NCBI GenBank assembly: GCA_963664665.2
Contig: CAXXMH010000006.1
Span: forward strand, 1-64,000
Direction: 5' to 3'
DNA length: 64,000 bases
DNA from: Bin55 sp963664665
GTDB lineage: Bacteria > Pseudomonadota > Gammaproteobacteria > Pseudomonadales > Azotimanducaceae
The position numbers and the translations under genes were made by a program. Shown here piece after piece: positions 8,412-18,398 of the stretch; position 1 is the stretch's first letter, and each line of letters starts with the position of its first letter. The notes below the pieces were generated by a model that saw only the letters and a program-made list of their open reading frames with translations, ran no database searches and was not told the origin of the DNA.

Positions 8412-8803
8412 TTAGTTTCTCAATGTACGACGTGCGCGATATGATCGTGAAGTTAACGACCTCGCATACCGTGTGCTACTAGTGGTAGTCTTGAGGCGTC
8501 AACGAAATCTTATTCCAGGTTCCTATTGAGACGGCGTTTGGATACGGTTGCTACACGCATATCGTCGTGGTTTTCGTGTAAATTGGCGCGTTCGGAAAAG
8601 GTCGGCGTGGCGAGTCATCTGGAAGCAAGATCAGCATTGAAAGCGTGAATAGATCAGGTAAGTGTTGTTGTATCCGTTTAGCCTCAAAACCACAACGACA
8701 GAATAACGAGAGGCATGAGTTAAATTAGAGTGGGTTGCACGTTCCTTCTTTTAGGAATCGATAGATTTGGAATTGGACCGCTACGGGACGTTGTCGCTTT
8801 ACT
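8412..8803. other. Intergenic, nothing recognised
   Basis: These 392 bases lie between two divergently oriented genes and should contain both promoters. I could not pick convincing -35/-10 pairs or repeats. Confidence 0.4.
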
Positions 8804-9016
8804 ATGACGCTTTATTTCGTTGAAAATCAATCTTCAGAATCGGGTGAATACAGAGTCCATGCTGCAAACTGCCCTTGGTTACCAGAAGATCCGGAGCGAC
8901 GAGAAATCCTCGGAGACCTTACTAGCTGTTACCCTGCTGTAGTCAAAGCGAAGGAGAAGTTTGACGAAGTAAACGGCTGTGCACATTGCGTGCCTGACTG
9001 TTACAGAATTAGCTAA
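8804..9016 (+). CDS. Small cysteine-containing conserved hypothetical protein
   Basis: The 70-residue product has the pattern ...VHAANCPWLPE...ILGDLTSC..AV..AKE.....VNGCAHCVPDC. I recognise this arrangement (NC..LP, LG....C..A, NGC..C...C) as a widespread small bacterial family often carried in accessory DNA. Its four C-terminal half cysteines suggest metal binding or disulfides. No function is known to me. The start is ATG at 8804. Confidence 0.6.
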   Translation: MTLYFVENQSSESGEYRVHAANCPWLPEDPERREILGDLTSCYPAVVKAKEKFDEVNGCAHCVPDCYRIS

Positions 9017-9174
9017 TACGATTGCCGCACGGAATCTTGTAACGATTGCGACTGATGGAGATCGATTTGCTTGATAGACCGATTCGGTACTTGAATATTG
9101 CGTTCGAGCATACGAATGTCTGAATTAGCTGACAGTACCCTTGACTGTACGTAGCGACTGAATTGCTTTAAGTC

Positions 9175-9957
9175 ATGATCCCACTCGGGTTCTTTAGCGT
9201 CTGTCTCCAAGCTGCTGAGCTCAAAAAGACCGTTAGTTACTACAAGACGCTTGGCTTCATACCAGTCGGAGATGATGCGCCTGGGTTACGTGAATCTCTC
9301 CAGTTCGGATCGCAAACACTGACATTTATGTCGTTTTTGCAGGACAATCTGATCAACTTGCGCGGTGCCGACATTCATCAATTGAAACTCCGCATGAATC
9401 AAGTCGGTATTCCGATCACAGTGTTCGAGAATCTTGAATCCGAAGAGCGATTGATGCTGGACGATGAGGGGAATCCGCTACCTGATAACGAGTGCGGTAG
9501 TTTTTCCATAGGCGATCCTGACGGACACGAGATATTCTTCAATACGCATCGTGAGGAACGCGAACCGTTCGAAAAAGCCATTCGTGTTTCGTCGTCGACA
9601 GCACTCGAGACGCCCTGGGCTGAGCATGTAAGCCGCGACTTGAACTACTGTCTAAAGATCTCTGATTTGACAGCGTGTCAACGCTTCTATGAGACGTTAG
9701 GGTTGACGGTTGTAAGACGAGGTGAGACTGCGTCGGTCTATACTCCGGCTCATTTTGGCAACGCGCAGTTTATGTTCCAACTAAGACTTGGAGTCCCTAA
9801 AAACGTCGTAGTTCAACTGACGCGGAACAAGATTGACGCTGAGAGACTTGACGCGCTTGGCATGGAACCCGTGGATTGCCCTGGTATAGCGTGGCGCGGT
9901 CACGATCCGGACGGTCGCAGTTTGGAAATACGTAGTGACACCGACGAAGTAACTTGA
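9175..9957 (+). CDS. VOC-family (glyoxalase/bleomycin-resistance fold) protein, two modules
   Basis: The 260-residue protein has two vicinal-oxygen-chelate modules. The first spans about residues 5-130 (VSYYKTLGF..., then IGDPDGHEIFFN). The second spans about 150-255 (RFYETLGLTVV..., then GHDPDGRSLEIRS). DPDG followed by a strand with a Glu is the usual VOC metal-ligand region. Such proteins are metal-dependent lyases, isomerases or dioxygenases, or simple ligand binders. The substrate cannot be deduced. The gene ends next to a strong hairpin shared with the convergent giant gene. Confidence 0.75.
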   Translation: MIPLGFFSVCLQAAELKKTVSYYKTLGFIPVGDDAPGLRESLQFGSQTLTFMSFLQDNLINLRGADIHQLKLRMNQVGIPITVFENLESEERLMLDDEGNPLPDNECGSFSIGDPDGHEIFFNTHREEREPFEKAIRVSSSTALETPWAEHVSRDLNYCLKISDLTACQRFYETLGLTVVRRGETASVYTPAHFGNAQFMFQLRLGVPKNVVVQLTRNKIDAERLDALGMEPVDCPGIAWRGHDPDGRSLEIRSDTDEVT

Positions 9958-10015
9958 ATATCGAGTTTGTGTAAACGACTCGATAACTGGATCGATGACA
10001 GTATCTGAGCATTTG

Positions 10016-10042
10016 AGCGATGCCCTCGTGGCGGGCATCGCT
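10016..10042. terminator. Strong hairpin between convergent genes
   Basis: AGCGATGCCC and GGGCATCGCT form a perfect 10 bp stem around a 7-base loop, midway between the VOC gene and the convergent giant gene. It lacks a long T tract, so it may act as a bidirectional mRNA 3' end rather than a classic terminator. Confidence 0.55.
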
Positions 10043-10119
10043 TCCTAATAGCCGTCAGTTCACTTGAGCTACGTGAAGTGCTTGTTCGACTCGCGTTCTA
10101 CCTTGTACGTTCAAACAAC

Positions 10120-13100
10120 CTAAAAAGGCATTTCGATTCGTCCGGCGAAGCCATATGTGTCACGACCGTCAGCGCTCGTGTCTCGGACTAAGTCAAGTCC
10201 CCAAGAACTACCTGGAGTCGGAGTTCGAAGGAAATTCCATCGGGTTCCTAATTTCAGAATGGTGCCGCGTGAGTCAATTCGTTGCCAAGCAAGTCTGGGT
10301 TTGATCAGTGACGTTTCGTGGTTCGACAAGAATCCGTAGGCTATTTCACCCTCAACGGAACGGTGTGAGTTAACCGTATACGGTAGAAAACCTTGCGCGT
10401 GAAACGGCGGCTCGAAGCGTTCGCTTGTGGTGAGTAGCGCACTATCTTGCCACTTCGGACGTAGAGCGAATGTCAGACCCGTGCCGTCGGTCTTGGCTCG
10501 GTAACGTAATCTGGCGCTGATGGAGGACCGTTGTATATCGGCATCTGCACTGCGCGAAGTGGTTCGACCATCGAGCATGAAGTCGATGCGCTCACCGAAA
10601 TAGTTTAGATTTGCTCCTAATTCAAAGCCCGAACCAGATTCTTCACCATCGGCGCCGTTGGCAAGACGAATATCCACTGATGTCACCATTGAACCGCCTT
10701 CGATCTGAGGGTTGAACGATACGCTGCCACCAATGGTTGACTTAGAGCTAGAAGATTGCCGGTTCGATAGCACGCCGGAATCAGCTTGTGTTGTAAGCGT
10801 TGCGGCGCCAGCATCACCGACGATCGCAAAGTCGAGGTTTGAACGACGCATGATCACGTAGTCGAAACCACCTGCGAACAGCGTTAGGTCGGTATCGGAA
10901 TCTTGATCCGAGCCAAATGCGTGATCGCGATAGATTTGCGAATCGCCATACCCGATACCGCCGACGAGAAACATCGAGAATCGGTTACCGTCCCCTGCTT
11001 GGAGGTATGGGTAGAAAGCATTGAGAGTTGTGTCGATCTCGGCGTCTCCGCTAGCGTCGCCACTCGAGAACTCATACGCACTCGACCCGACGTGTCGAGC
11101 ATATGCGATTCCAGCTGCCACTTTGTCGCTCACTGCAAGGTCAGTGCCGAAATAGAGACTTGATAGTGTCCCGTCGAGCTCATTTTCAGATGCACCGTTC
11201 GAAAAGTTTTGAAAGTCAACGGCACCCCACATACTCCAGCGTGCGGTCGTATGCGCGAAATTCAAAGGTACGAAGTCATTCATGAATCCGACGCTTGCTG
11301 GAGTGTTTATCGTCGATCGTTGACCGAGCGAGAGATTTCCGTAATTCATCAGATTAGGATCTCGAGGCTCGGACCAATGGCTCTCATCGAGTTCCATCTT
11401 CCTAGCGTACTGCAGTGTTGACTCTGCACCGGTGTCGTTCGCAACTTCATGAGAGTGGGCGCGATGTTTGAACACACTCATGGCGCTTGAGAGTATTGCA
11501 CCAGCTTTAAGGCTCAGTGCTTTGTCGATTTGGTCGTTCTCAATGCGAGCCGTCTCGACGGTGACTGAGACCTCAAGTGCTACCGACCCAGTCACGTTTG
11601 ACGCATGAACCGTCACGGTAGTCTCACCTTCGATACGGGGAGATAACGTTAGCACGCCCGGGGCGGACGAAGAAACATTAGCGACGTCGGTGTTACTAAC
11701 TTCAACACGCCACGAGTCAACGCGACCTTCAACGGCGGAACTGGCATCAACCGTTTGCGCGGACCCGCCTACGATCAGTTGGACGTTGGCGATACTCCCG
11801 ATAACTCTAGGTTGTGCGGGATTGACGGTGATTGAGAACGTAAGCGTTGCCGTGTCGCCATCCACGTCTGTAACGGTCCAGCTATACGTGGAAGTCGGTG
11901 ATTCTGCGGTTGGTGTGCCAGATATGTCGGTAGAGTCGACGCCAAATCGCAAACCGTTTTGGAGTTGAGGCGAGATCTCATAGGTCAGTTGCCCGTTGCC
12001 GCCTGAGGCTACAGGAAGTGCGAACGATTCGATTGGCGTACCCATGACGAACACTTTATCCTCGACTTGGTCGCTAAACACGGGTTGCGTGTCTTGGATA
12101 ACGGTCAAGTAGAACCCAAGAGAGATAGAGTCGCCATCGACGTCTGTGACAGTCCAGGAGAACTGTGTACGCTCCTGTGCAGTCGTAGGGGTGCCGTTAA
12201 TTTCGAACGATGCTGAATTCAGTTCTAAACCGGGCGGTAGATTGGGAGAAAGGTTGTAACTCAATGCACCATTGCCACCCATAGCCGTCGGCAAACTGAT
12301 CGGTTCAACGTCTGAGTCACTGATAAATTCGCGTTCTGGGATGGCTGCATCCGCCGAGAAAGACGGCATCAAATCCTCAAGCACCGTGATATAGAAACTA
12401 AGAGTTGCGGTGTCGCCATCGATGTCGGTGACTATCCAGGAGAACTGTGTACGCTGATGTGCAGTCGTAGGGGTGCCGTTAATTTCGAGCGATGCCGAAT
12501 TCAGTTCTAAACCGGGCGGTAGATTGGGAGAGATGTCGTAACTCAATACACCATTGCCACCCATAGCCGCCGGCAAACTGATCGGTTCAACCTCTGAGTC
12601 ACTGATAAATTCGCGTTCTGGGACGGTTGCATCCGCCGAGAAAGAAGGCATCAAATCCTCAAGCACGGTGATATAGAAACTAAACGTTGCAATGTCGCCG
12701 TCAATGTCGGTGACGGTCCAAGTGAACTGCGTACGCTCTTGTGCAGTCGTAGGCGTTCCACTTATTTCGAATGTCATGAGATTCAGTTCAAGTCCAGGTG
12801 GTAAGTGCGGCGCAAGGTCGTAACTCAATGCACCGTTGCCGCTCATCGCTGACGGCAAACTGAACGGTTCGATCTCTGAGTCACTGATAAATTCGCGTTC
12901 TGGGATGGCTGCATCCGCCGAGAAAGAAGGCATCAAATCCTCAAGCACCGTCATATAGAAACTAAAGGTTGTTGTGTCGCCATCGGAATCCGTTGCGGAC
13001 CATTCAAACTTGGTACGCATCTGAGGCGTTGTTGCATTACCGCTAATTTCGAAAGAGTTCTTGTCTAAGACAAGACCCTCAGGCAAATCAGGGAAAAGGT

Positions 13101-16035
13101 TGTGCGTTAGTTGCCCGTTTCCACCTGAGGCTTCAGGAAGAGTGAACGATTCGATTGGCGTACCCTTGATGAACACTTTATCTTCGACTTGGTCACTAAA
13201 CACGGGTTGTGCGTCTTCGATAACGGTCAGGTAGAACCCAATAGAGATTGAGTCGCCATCGACGTCTGTGGCAGTCCAGGTGAACTGCGTACGCTCCTGT
13301 GCAGTCGTAGGGGCGCCGTTAATCTCGGACGACGCTGAATTCAGTTCTAGACCGGGCGGAAGATTTGGGGAAAGGTTGTAACTCAATGCACCATTGCCAC
13401 CCATAGCCGCCGGCAAACTGATCGGTTCAATCTTTGAGTCACTGATAAATTCGCGTTCTGGGATGGCTGTATCCGCCGAGAAAGACGGCATCAAATCCTC
13501 AAGCACCGTGATATAGAAACTAAAGGTTGCGGTGTCGCCATCGGAATCCGTTGCGGACCATTCAAACTGGGTTCGCGTCTGAGGCGTTGTTGCGTTACCA
13601 CTTATTTCGAAAGAGTCCCTATCTAAGACGAGTCCTGCTGGCAAATCAGGCACAAGGTCGTGCGTTAGTTGCCCGTTGCCGCTTGTCGCCCTCGGCAGTG
13701 TGACCGGCATGATGACGGAACCTTGGATGAAGACTTGGTTTGTATTGGTCGTACTGGCGTCGAAGTTGGGTTGAAGGTCCTCTAGGACGGTCATCAAGAA
13801 GGTCAGTTCCGCGGAAGCCCCTTCTGCGTCAACCACACCCCATGTGAACGTCGTCGGACGAAGCGCTTCGGTCGGTATTCCAGAAATTTGTCGTGCCGCA
13901 AGATCCAGCGTCAATCCGGTTGGAAGATCAGGCATTAAGGAATAGGTGAGCGCACCGTCACCACCTTTCGCGACTGGCAAGTCGACGGTTGTAATCGACT
14001 CGTTTTGGAGGAAGACTCGATCCGGAATCGACGCTGAATTTTCGAACTGCAGAGGCAAACTTGGAAGGATCGTGATGGTGAACGTCAGTCGAGCCGTATC
14101 ACCGTCCACGTCGGTAACAGACCACGTAAACGCGGTCATTTCGAACACTTCAGTCGGCGTTCCGGAAATAAATCGACCTTCTTCGTCGAGCTGAAGCCCA
14201 GGCGGTAGCATAGGTGCAAGGGCGTATTCAAGGGGCTCGTCGCCACCTGACGCGGTAGGTAACGGAATCGAATCGACACGCTGATTCATCATGAGAACCT
14301 GGTTCTCAATGCTTGAATTTCCGAACGTTGGTTTCGCGTCCTGACGCCCCGAAGTCCTGATATCACTGCTTCGGCTTAGCGACCCAGTAGCACCTGGGGA
14401 AGGTAATGTCAGATCGGCTGCCTGACCGCCAGAACCGACAATGGTTCCACCTGACAGAGTTAGTGACTGCGTGTTGACGTAGTCAAGATCCTCAGTCGCG
14501 TCGCCACCAACAAGCACGTAAGAAAAAACTAGGAAATTCGAACCCGTACCCCGAGTGTACAAGGCGTTACTTGTGTGGTTGTCGAATTGCAGGGTTAGCG
14601 TAGGCGTGCCGGTTACGGTTACCTCCTGAGAAAACGTCACGCCGACCTCTAGTTCGTCCCCGGTGTGATACAAGCCATCGGGTTTGATCGCTGCCACGTT
14701 ATCGACGCCAGGCGGGATGCGCTCGATGTCAGGTGAGTACGCGATTGTTGCTCCGTGTGCGGTTGATAGGTTCCCGGCCAGATCGGTCGCCGCACCGGCG
14801 GGAATCGTTAGTGTGATCGTGCTGCGTCGCGATGGACTGTCGGGGGTAACGGTGACTTGATACGATGCACCTGAGCCTCTCGGCGCGGAAACCTTGGCAT
14901 TGTCGGACGAGACGTCTTCAGCATCCGAGAAGGAGCTCGCTCGAATCGTTTCATTGAAAAAAATCGTTGCCGTGAAAGGCGATTCATCAACACTAGTGGG
15001 CACGACCGAGCTGACGCGAGGTGCTGTGTTGTCGATCCTGTATGTTTCGTTGGTCGATGGTAGTGTCGTACTGAGGCGGACGCCCGAATTGTTGGTGATG
15101 TTCTGCTGCGAAGAGAGTCCCAACGAAATTGTCGAGTCCAGGTTCGCCAAGTTGCCGCCGCTCACGACGACAAGGTATTCGTTGGTGAAACGGTTCGTCA
15201 GCGAGACGGACGTCGCAGTTGCTGTTGTGCCGACAACGACAAAATCATCTGTAGACACGTTCTGAACTGCTTCACTGAACGCCACCAACCATGTGACGGA
15301 GTCCGCATTAGTCGCTTGCAGGGTACTGGAGGGTCGTTCGATCGCGGTGATCGTTGGCGAAATTTGAGGCGGCGGTGGCGGCGAGTCCCGAAGTGTAAAT
15401 GAAATGGTGGCCATCGGTGCGTTGGAGAACTTGCCAACACCGCGAAGGCTCGTGATTACGCCTTGAGGCGAAGTTGCGGGATTACCAAGCCTGAACTCGG
15501 AACCATCCTCGGTGCCCGCGTCATACGGATATAGGTTCACCGTGGCGGAGGAGACCCAATTGCTAGTGTGGTCCAACAATGAATACCCGTGTAAACCGAC
15601 AAACCAATCCGGGCTTGGACCTATCATTGACGCGAGCGTGATGAGTGGGTGGGTTTTCTTCATGTTGAGCGTAAATGTTGATGTGCCGGTACCCCCGCCT
15701 GAGACACCGGATGTGAACGAAGCGTCCGTATAAGCGCTCGAGTTTATTTCGTTGATAAATCCACTGGTCGATCCTAGTTCCGCAAGCGCTTCGAGACCGG
15801 AGGTCGCTTTCGCTCCGGATGACCAGAAACTCACAGATGAGTTGTGCTTACCTCCCGCGATCGTCGTAAAGTGAGCACTGCCAACCACACCGCCTGGCGT
15901 ACTTGCTAGCGTCCAGTTTCCAGTGAACGTCACCCTGTATTCCACAGTAGTTTCTGATTGGCTAAAGATGGGTTGCGAAAACATGAACGAAACGAAAAGC
16001 AAGAACAACGTGCTTGAATGGAAAGATCGGTGCAT
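10120..16035 (-). CDS. Giant outer-membrane protein: Spondin_N, Ig-like repeats, autotransporter-like beta-barrel
   Basis: The protein has 1971 residues. A signal peptide occupies residues 1-26. A Spondin_N-like domain follows at about 28-215 (YRVTFTGNW, a histidine/serine-rich middle, LYPYDAGTEDG). Residues 225-430 look like two bacterial Ig-like domains (TDLAGNLS motif). From about 567 to 1407 there are nine tandem units of about 93 residues with the putative-Ig (He_PIG) signature: LPPGLEL, ISGTPT, F.W.VTD.DGD. The last 380 residues alternate polar and hydrophobic residues and end in MPF with a terminal Phe, typical of an outer-membrane barrel. It is probably a surface adhesin with a secreted passenger. 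Internal DNA repeats could let the repeat number change by recombination. Confidence 0.85.
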   Translation of the reverse strand: MHRSFHSSTLFLLFVSFMFSQPIFSQSETTVEYRVTFTGNWTLASTPGGVVGSAHFTTIAGGKHNSSVSFWSSGAKATSGLEALAELGSTSGFINEINSSAYTDASFTSGVSGGGTGTSTFTLNMKKTHPLITLASMIGPSPDWFVGLHGYSLLDHTSNWVSSATVNLYPYDAGTEDGSEFRLGNPATSPQGVITSLRGVGKFSNAPMATISFTLRDSPPPPPQISPTITAIERPSSTLQATNADSVTWLVAFSEAVQNVSTDDFVVVGTTATATSVSLTNRFTNEYLVVVSGGNLANLDSTISLGLSSQQNITNNSGVRLSTTLPSTNETYRIDNTAPRVSSVVPTSVDESPFTATIFFNETIRASSFSDAEDVSSDNAKVSAPRGSGASYQVTVTPDSPSRRSTITLTIPAGAATDLAGNLSTAHGATIAYSPDIERIPPGVDNVAAIKPDGLYHTGDELEVGVTFSQEVTVTGTPTLTLQFDNHTSNALYTRGTGSNFLVFSYVLVGGDATEDLDYVNTQSLTLSGGTIVGSGGQAADLTLPSPGATGSLSRSSDIRTSGRQDAKPTFGNSSIENQVLMMNQRVDSIPLPTASGGDEPLEYALAPMLPPGLQLDEEGRFISGTPTEVFEMTAFTWSVTDVDGDTARLTFTITILPSLPLQFENSASIPDRVFLQNESITTVDLPVAKGGDGALTYSLMPDLPTGLTLDLAARQISGIPTEALRPTTFTWGVVDAEGASAELTFLMTVLEDLQPNFDASTTNTNQVFIQGSVIMPVTLPRATSGNGQLTHDLVPDLPAGLVLDRDSFEISGNATTPQTRTQFEWSATDSDGDTATFSFYITVLEDLMPSFSADTAIPEREFISDSKIEPISLPAAMGGNGALSYNLSPNLPPGLELNSASSEINGAPTTAQERTQFTWTATDVDGDSISIGFYLTVIEDAQPVFSDQVEDKVFIKGTPIESFTLPEASGGNGQLTHNLFPDLPEGLVLDKNSFEISGNATTPQMRTKFEWSATDSDGDTTTFSFYMTVLEDLMPSFSADAAIPEREFISDSEIEPFSLPSAMSGNGALSYDLAPHLPPGLELNLMTFEISGTPTTAQERTQFTWTVTDIDGDIATFSFYITVLEDLMPSFSADATVPEREFISDSEVEPISLPAAMGGNGVLSYDISPNLPPGLELNSASLEINGTPTTAHQRTQFSWIVTDIDGDTATLSFYITVLEDLMPSFSADAAIPEREFISDSDVEPISLPTAMGGNGALSYNLSPNLPPGLELNSASFEINGTPTTAQERTQFSWTVTDVDGDSISLGFYLTVIQDTQPVFSDQVEDKVFVMGTPIESFALPVASGGNGQLTYEISPQLQNGLRFGVDSTDISGTPTAESPTSTYSWTVTDVDGDTATLTFSITVNPAQPRVIGSIANVQLIVGGSAQTVDASSAVEGRVDSWRVEVSNTDVANVSSSAPGVLTLSPRIEGETTVTVHASNVTGSVALEVSVTVETARIENDQIDKALSLKAGAILSSAMSVFKHRAHSHEVANDTGAESTLQYARKMELDESHWSEPRDPNLMNYGNLSLGQRSTINTPASVGFMNDFVPLNFAHTTARWSMWGAVDFQNFSNGASENELDGTLSSLYFGTDLAVSDKVAAGIAYARHVGSSAYEFSSGDASGDAEIDTTLNAFYPYLQAGDGNRFSMFLVGGIGYGDSQIYRDHAFGSDQDSDTDLTLFAGGFDYVIMRRSNLDFAIVGDAGAATLTTQADSGVLSNRQSSSSKSTIGGSVSFNPQIEGGSMVTSVDIRLANGADGEESGSGFELGANLNYFGERIDFMLDGRTTSRSADADIQRSSISARLRYRAKTDGTGLTFALRPKWQDSALLTTSERFEPPFHAQGFLPYTVNSHRSVEGEIAYGFLSNHETSLIKPRLAWQRIDSRGTILKLGTRWNFLRTPTPGSSWGLDLVRDTSADGRDTYGFAGRIEMPF
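11815..14340 (-). repeat. Nine tandem units of about 280 bp inside the giant gene
   Basis: The units encode the putative-Ig repeats. Several are nearly identical at DNA level; for example the stretch around 12331-12370 recurs near 12611, 12898 and 13455. Units come in at least two alternating subtypes, one starting with MPSFSAD and one with QPVFSDQVEDKVF. Confidence 0.85.
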
Positions 16036-16399
16036 GGGGAGCCTCTATGTCGGCGATGCGCTCAGTGATTGAGCTAACGGACTAGCGCAATCTCAGGTTT
16101 GTAATTACATTCTTTTGGGTTGTGTTGGAAACGTACGGGAGATGAACAGCGATGCGATCGATAACCGGGAGTCTCGTGACCCGACCACGACAGTGTGCAG
16201 CCAACTTTCTGAATGAACTCGGGTCTAAATAGAAAGGAGGAACCGCTTCGAGAATGGTTGACCGTGATGCTTGAAATATCGCCTCGTCGAGCACGAAACG
16301 CTTGAGCTCTTCCCGACGTGTATTTGCCTTGCATTTTGTCTTGATCGTTGAAAGCGGTACACTGATATTAGCGTCCTTGACCAGAGTGAGAGGTTTAAC
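16036..16399. other. Intergenic between divergent genes
   Basis: These 364 bases should hold the promoters of the leftward giant gene and the rightward secreted protein. The rightward start at 16400 has GAGAGG 7 bases upstream. A 70-codon minus-strand ORF (16082-16294) has no recognisable family and is not called. Confidence 0.4.
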
Positions 16400-16969
16400 A
16401 TGAATCGTTGGAAAACGCTTCTAAGTGTATGTCTAGTCGTTATGGGTTGCTCCTTGATTTTCGCGCAGGCCACCACGGTGTCCGATCCGCGACCTAACGA
16501 GGCCGCGTACGTCAAGGAGGAATTTGGCGCTTGCACGTTCGGTAAAGGTAAGGACCGGACGCGGTATATCCAGCCGTACCTTTGGTGTCGTTCAGGTATT
16601 GAGTCCTTTGTTCTAATTCCACAAGAGGATGGCAAGTGGGCGTTGTTAGTATCGCATGGAGACGAGACCGAGCGCTCCGAAGAGGAAGCGCGTTCTTCGA
16701 TGCTTGCTGTCACCGTAAAAGTCGATGACAACAAAGCGCATGAATTTTCGATGATCTGGCCTCGAACGCTGACGGGCGCTGCATTGCAGTCTTTAGATTT
16801 CCTAGAAATAACTCCTTTGCTGGATGAACTTCGAACGGGTGAGACGCTGACCATCTCACGAAATGACGAAGTGATCGAATTCGATATAAGTCGTGCAAAC
16901 CAGGCAATCCCTGAAATACTCTTCGAACAGTTAATCGGCCTGACTAAAGTCGGGAAAAAAGATATTTAG
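16400..16969 (+). CDS. Secreted protein of unknown function
   Basis: The 189-residue product starts with a clear signal peptide (MNRWKTLLSVCLVVMGCSLIFA) and cleaves around residue 23. The cysteine at 17 sits in MGCS, so a lipoprotein is a weaker alternative. The mature part carries two cysteines flanking a short loop (GACTFG...LWC) and is mixed alpha/beta. I do not recognise a family. RBS GAGAGG precedes the ATG at good spacing. It is divergent from the giant surface protein gene. Confidence 0.6.
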   Translation: MNRWKTLLSVCLVVMGCSLIFAQATTVSDPRPNEAAYVKEEFGACTFGKGKDRTRYIQPYLWCRSGIESFVLIPQEDGKWALLVSHGDETERSEEEARSSMLAVTVKVDDNKAHEFSMIWPRTLTGAALQSLDFLEITPLLDELRTGETLTISRNDEVIEFDISRANQAIPEILFEQLIGLTKVGKKDI

Positions 16970-17102
16970 GCAGTCAGGTACAAGCTTTTGAGAGCAGTAG
17001 TCCGGTAGTAGTTTCTAAGTGCTTCGGACATCAGCGAAGCTGTGCGGTACAGCGCACGATTCATGAATTTTCGCTGAGTGCGCCGAATCCCAAATGAGCG
17101 AT

Positions 17103-17963
17103 CTACGGCTGTAAGAACGGTCGTTGCGGGTAGCGAAGTGGCATCGCTTCGAGTTGTCCACCCCATTGAAATCCAGATTCGACGCGCGTCTGTCCAACGT
17201 TAAAGTTGTAGGCAACCGGAATGCCGGTGACCCTCATGTCATTGACCGTGTCAGGATCGAATTCAAAGCCGTCCATTTGAATGAATGTCATATTTGGCTT
17301 TTGCGTGATCTTCTGGCGGTTGTCGACTTCGAAATGTCTTAGTTCGTCACGTATCCCACTAAGCACGTATTGAGGGTTACTGATGAAATAACTTCGGCTG
17401 TGATCGTCCAGCGTCATGTTGATCTGAACGTTAGATCGTCTATCTTCATCGGATAGTTCAATGGTTAAATTGGAATGATCTGGGAGATTGAAACCGTATT
17501 TCTCGTCGACTAATACCGCGATATTGAATTTCCTCAACAGGAACTCGAAATCAACGTCGCGGAGAGTTTGATTTTGATCCGTTTCGGGTAACAAGACCAT
17601 CAACGGCAACTCCCATGCTGCCAACCACCTGAACGGCAATACGTCATAGAACATCTTAGGGTGAGTGGTTATCGGTTTGCCGTACTCTGTGAAAGAAACG
17701 CCACCTAGCATTTCAGGCGTAATCTCGACTTCTTGCAAATCGTCAGAGCTGCCAAGTGCGAGATCGCCATTCCAGAACTCCAGTCCTTCCTGCACGACGT
17801 TACGCGATTCAAGATCTACCGGCAGGACTTCAACACTAAATTCATCTTGCGTGAAAGCGCGTTTTCCGCTTGCTTCAGGCACTCCCGACGCTGAGATAGC
17901 GGCTGATGCGGTGAATGCGAATGCACTAGCGATGGAGGGAATGATCATCTTCCGTTGATTCAT
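17103..17963 (-). CDS. Secreted protein of unknown function (paralogous fragment at 28 kb)
   Basis: The 286-residue product has an N-terminal signal peptide (MNQRKMIIPSIASAFAFTASAAISA, cleaved near residue 25) and a mature part rich in acidic residues and Asn. I do not recognise a domain. Its first 45 codons and about 100 bp of upstream DNA are repeated in the same orientation at 28030-28278, where only a truncated reading frame remains. That implies a former second copy. The gene is convergent with the secreted protein at 16400. Confidence 0.6.
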   Translation of the reverse strand: MNQRKMIIPSIASAFAFTASAAISASGVPEASGKRAFTQDEFSVEVLPVDLESRNVVQEGLEFWNGDLALGSSDDLQEVEITPEMLGGVSFTEYGKPITTHPKMFYDVLPFRWLAAWELPLMVLLPETDQNQTLRDVDFEFLLRKFNIAVLVDEKYGFNLPDHSNLTIELSDEDRRSNVQINMTLDDHSRSYFISNPQYVLSGIRDELRHFEVDNRQKITQKPNMTFIQMDGFEFDPDTVNDMRVTGIPVAYNFNVGQTRVESGFQWGGQLEAMPLRYPQRPFLQP

Positions 17964-18069
17964 TGCTCAAATCTGGTTGATTAAGTCCCCCAAAATCATA
18001 TTTGATTTCTCGGTCGATGAGTTCGGCGTGATCACTGTGATTTCGATCTGAGGATATTCGTATGACGCT
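17820..18069. repeat. 250 bp direct repeat, left copy
   Basis: This segment matches 28030-28278 in the same orientation, with scattered differences and small indels. It covers the start of the secreted-protein gene, including the signal peptide, plus its upstream region with the shared TTTGATTTCTCGGTC and GGATATTCGTATG blocks. The two copies bracket the 10 kb sulfatase/transport locus. Confidence 0.8.
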
Positions 18070-18398
18070 TTCGATGCCGAGAAGTCACGCTGCAGATGGC
18101 GCTGAATACCGTGAGGGCGATGATCGGGGACGGTGGTCCGCTAGGCCCAATGCCGGGTCTTGACTTGGATCCCTAGTTCTTTTATGAACCGATAGAGACG
18201 GCGACGTCCGACAGTTGGATACCACAGCTTCATGCAAACCGTCATCCTGTTGACGTCATAGGTCCCACAGTGCTCAGCATGTAGGAGTTCCCCATTCCCC
18301 ACGTCGACTTCCGGACAAGAGGAAAAAGGTTCACCTTCTCATCGCACGGGAACCACTAGGATTACCGCTGTCGGTATTCACCTAGGGAAAACCGTATT
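18070..18398. other. Intergenic with a faint coding remnant
   Basis: The minus strand between about 18140 and 18290 reads VGRRRLYRFIKELGIQVKTR, vaguely like the start of an IS3-type transposase. There are stops on both sides and I cannot confirm a family. The right end should hold the sulfatase promoter. Confidence 0.3.

Noticed and set aside
7538..9174. Small genes with long spacers, suggestive of integron cassettes
   Set aside because: I looked for attC-like sites with paired RYYYAAC/GTTRRRY core sequences and palindromic arms and found none. No integrase is present.
16082..16294. 70-codon minus-strand ORF between divergent genes
   Set aside because: It has no recognisable family, no convincing RBS, and occupies the expected promoter region.
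18140..18290. Minus-strand VGRRRLYRFIKELGIQ, possibly an IS3-type transposase fragment
   Set aside because: It is too short, with stops on both sides. I could not confirm the family, so it is mentioned only as a faint remnant.
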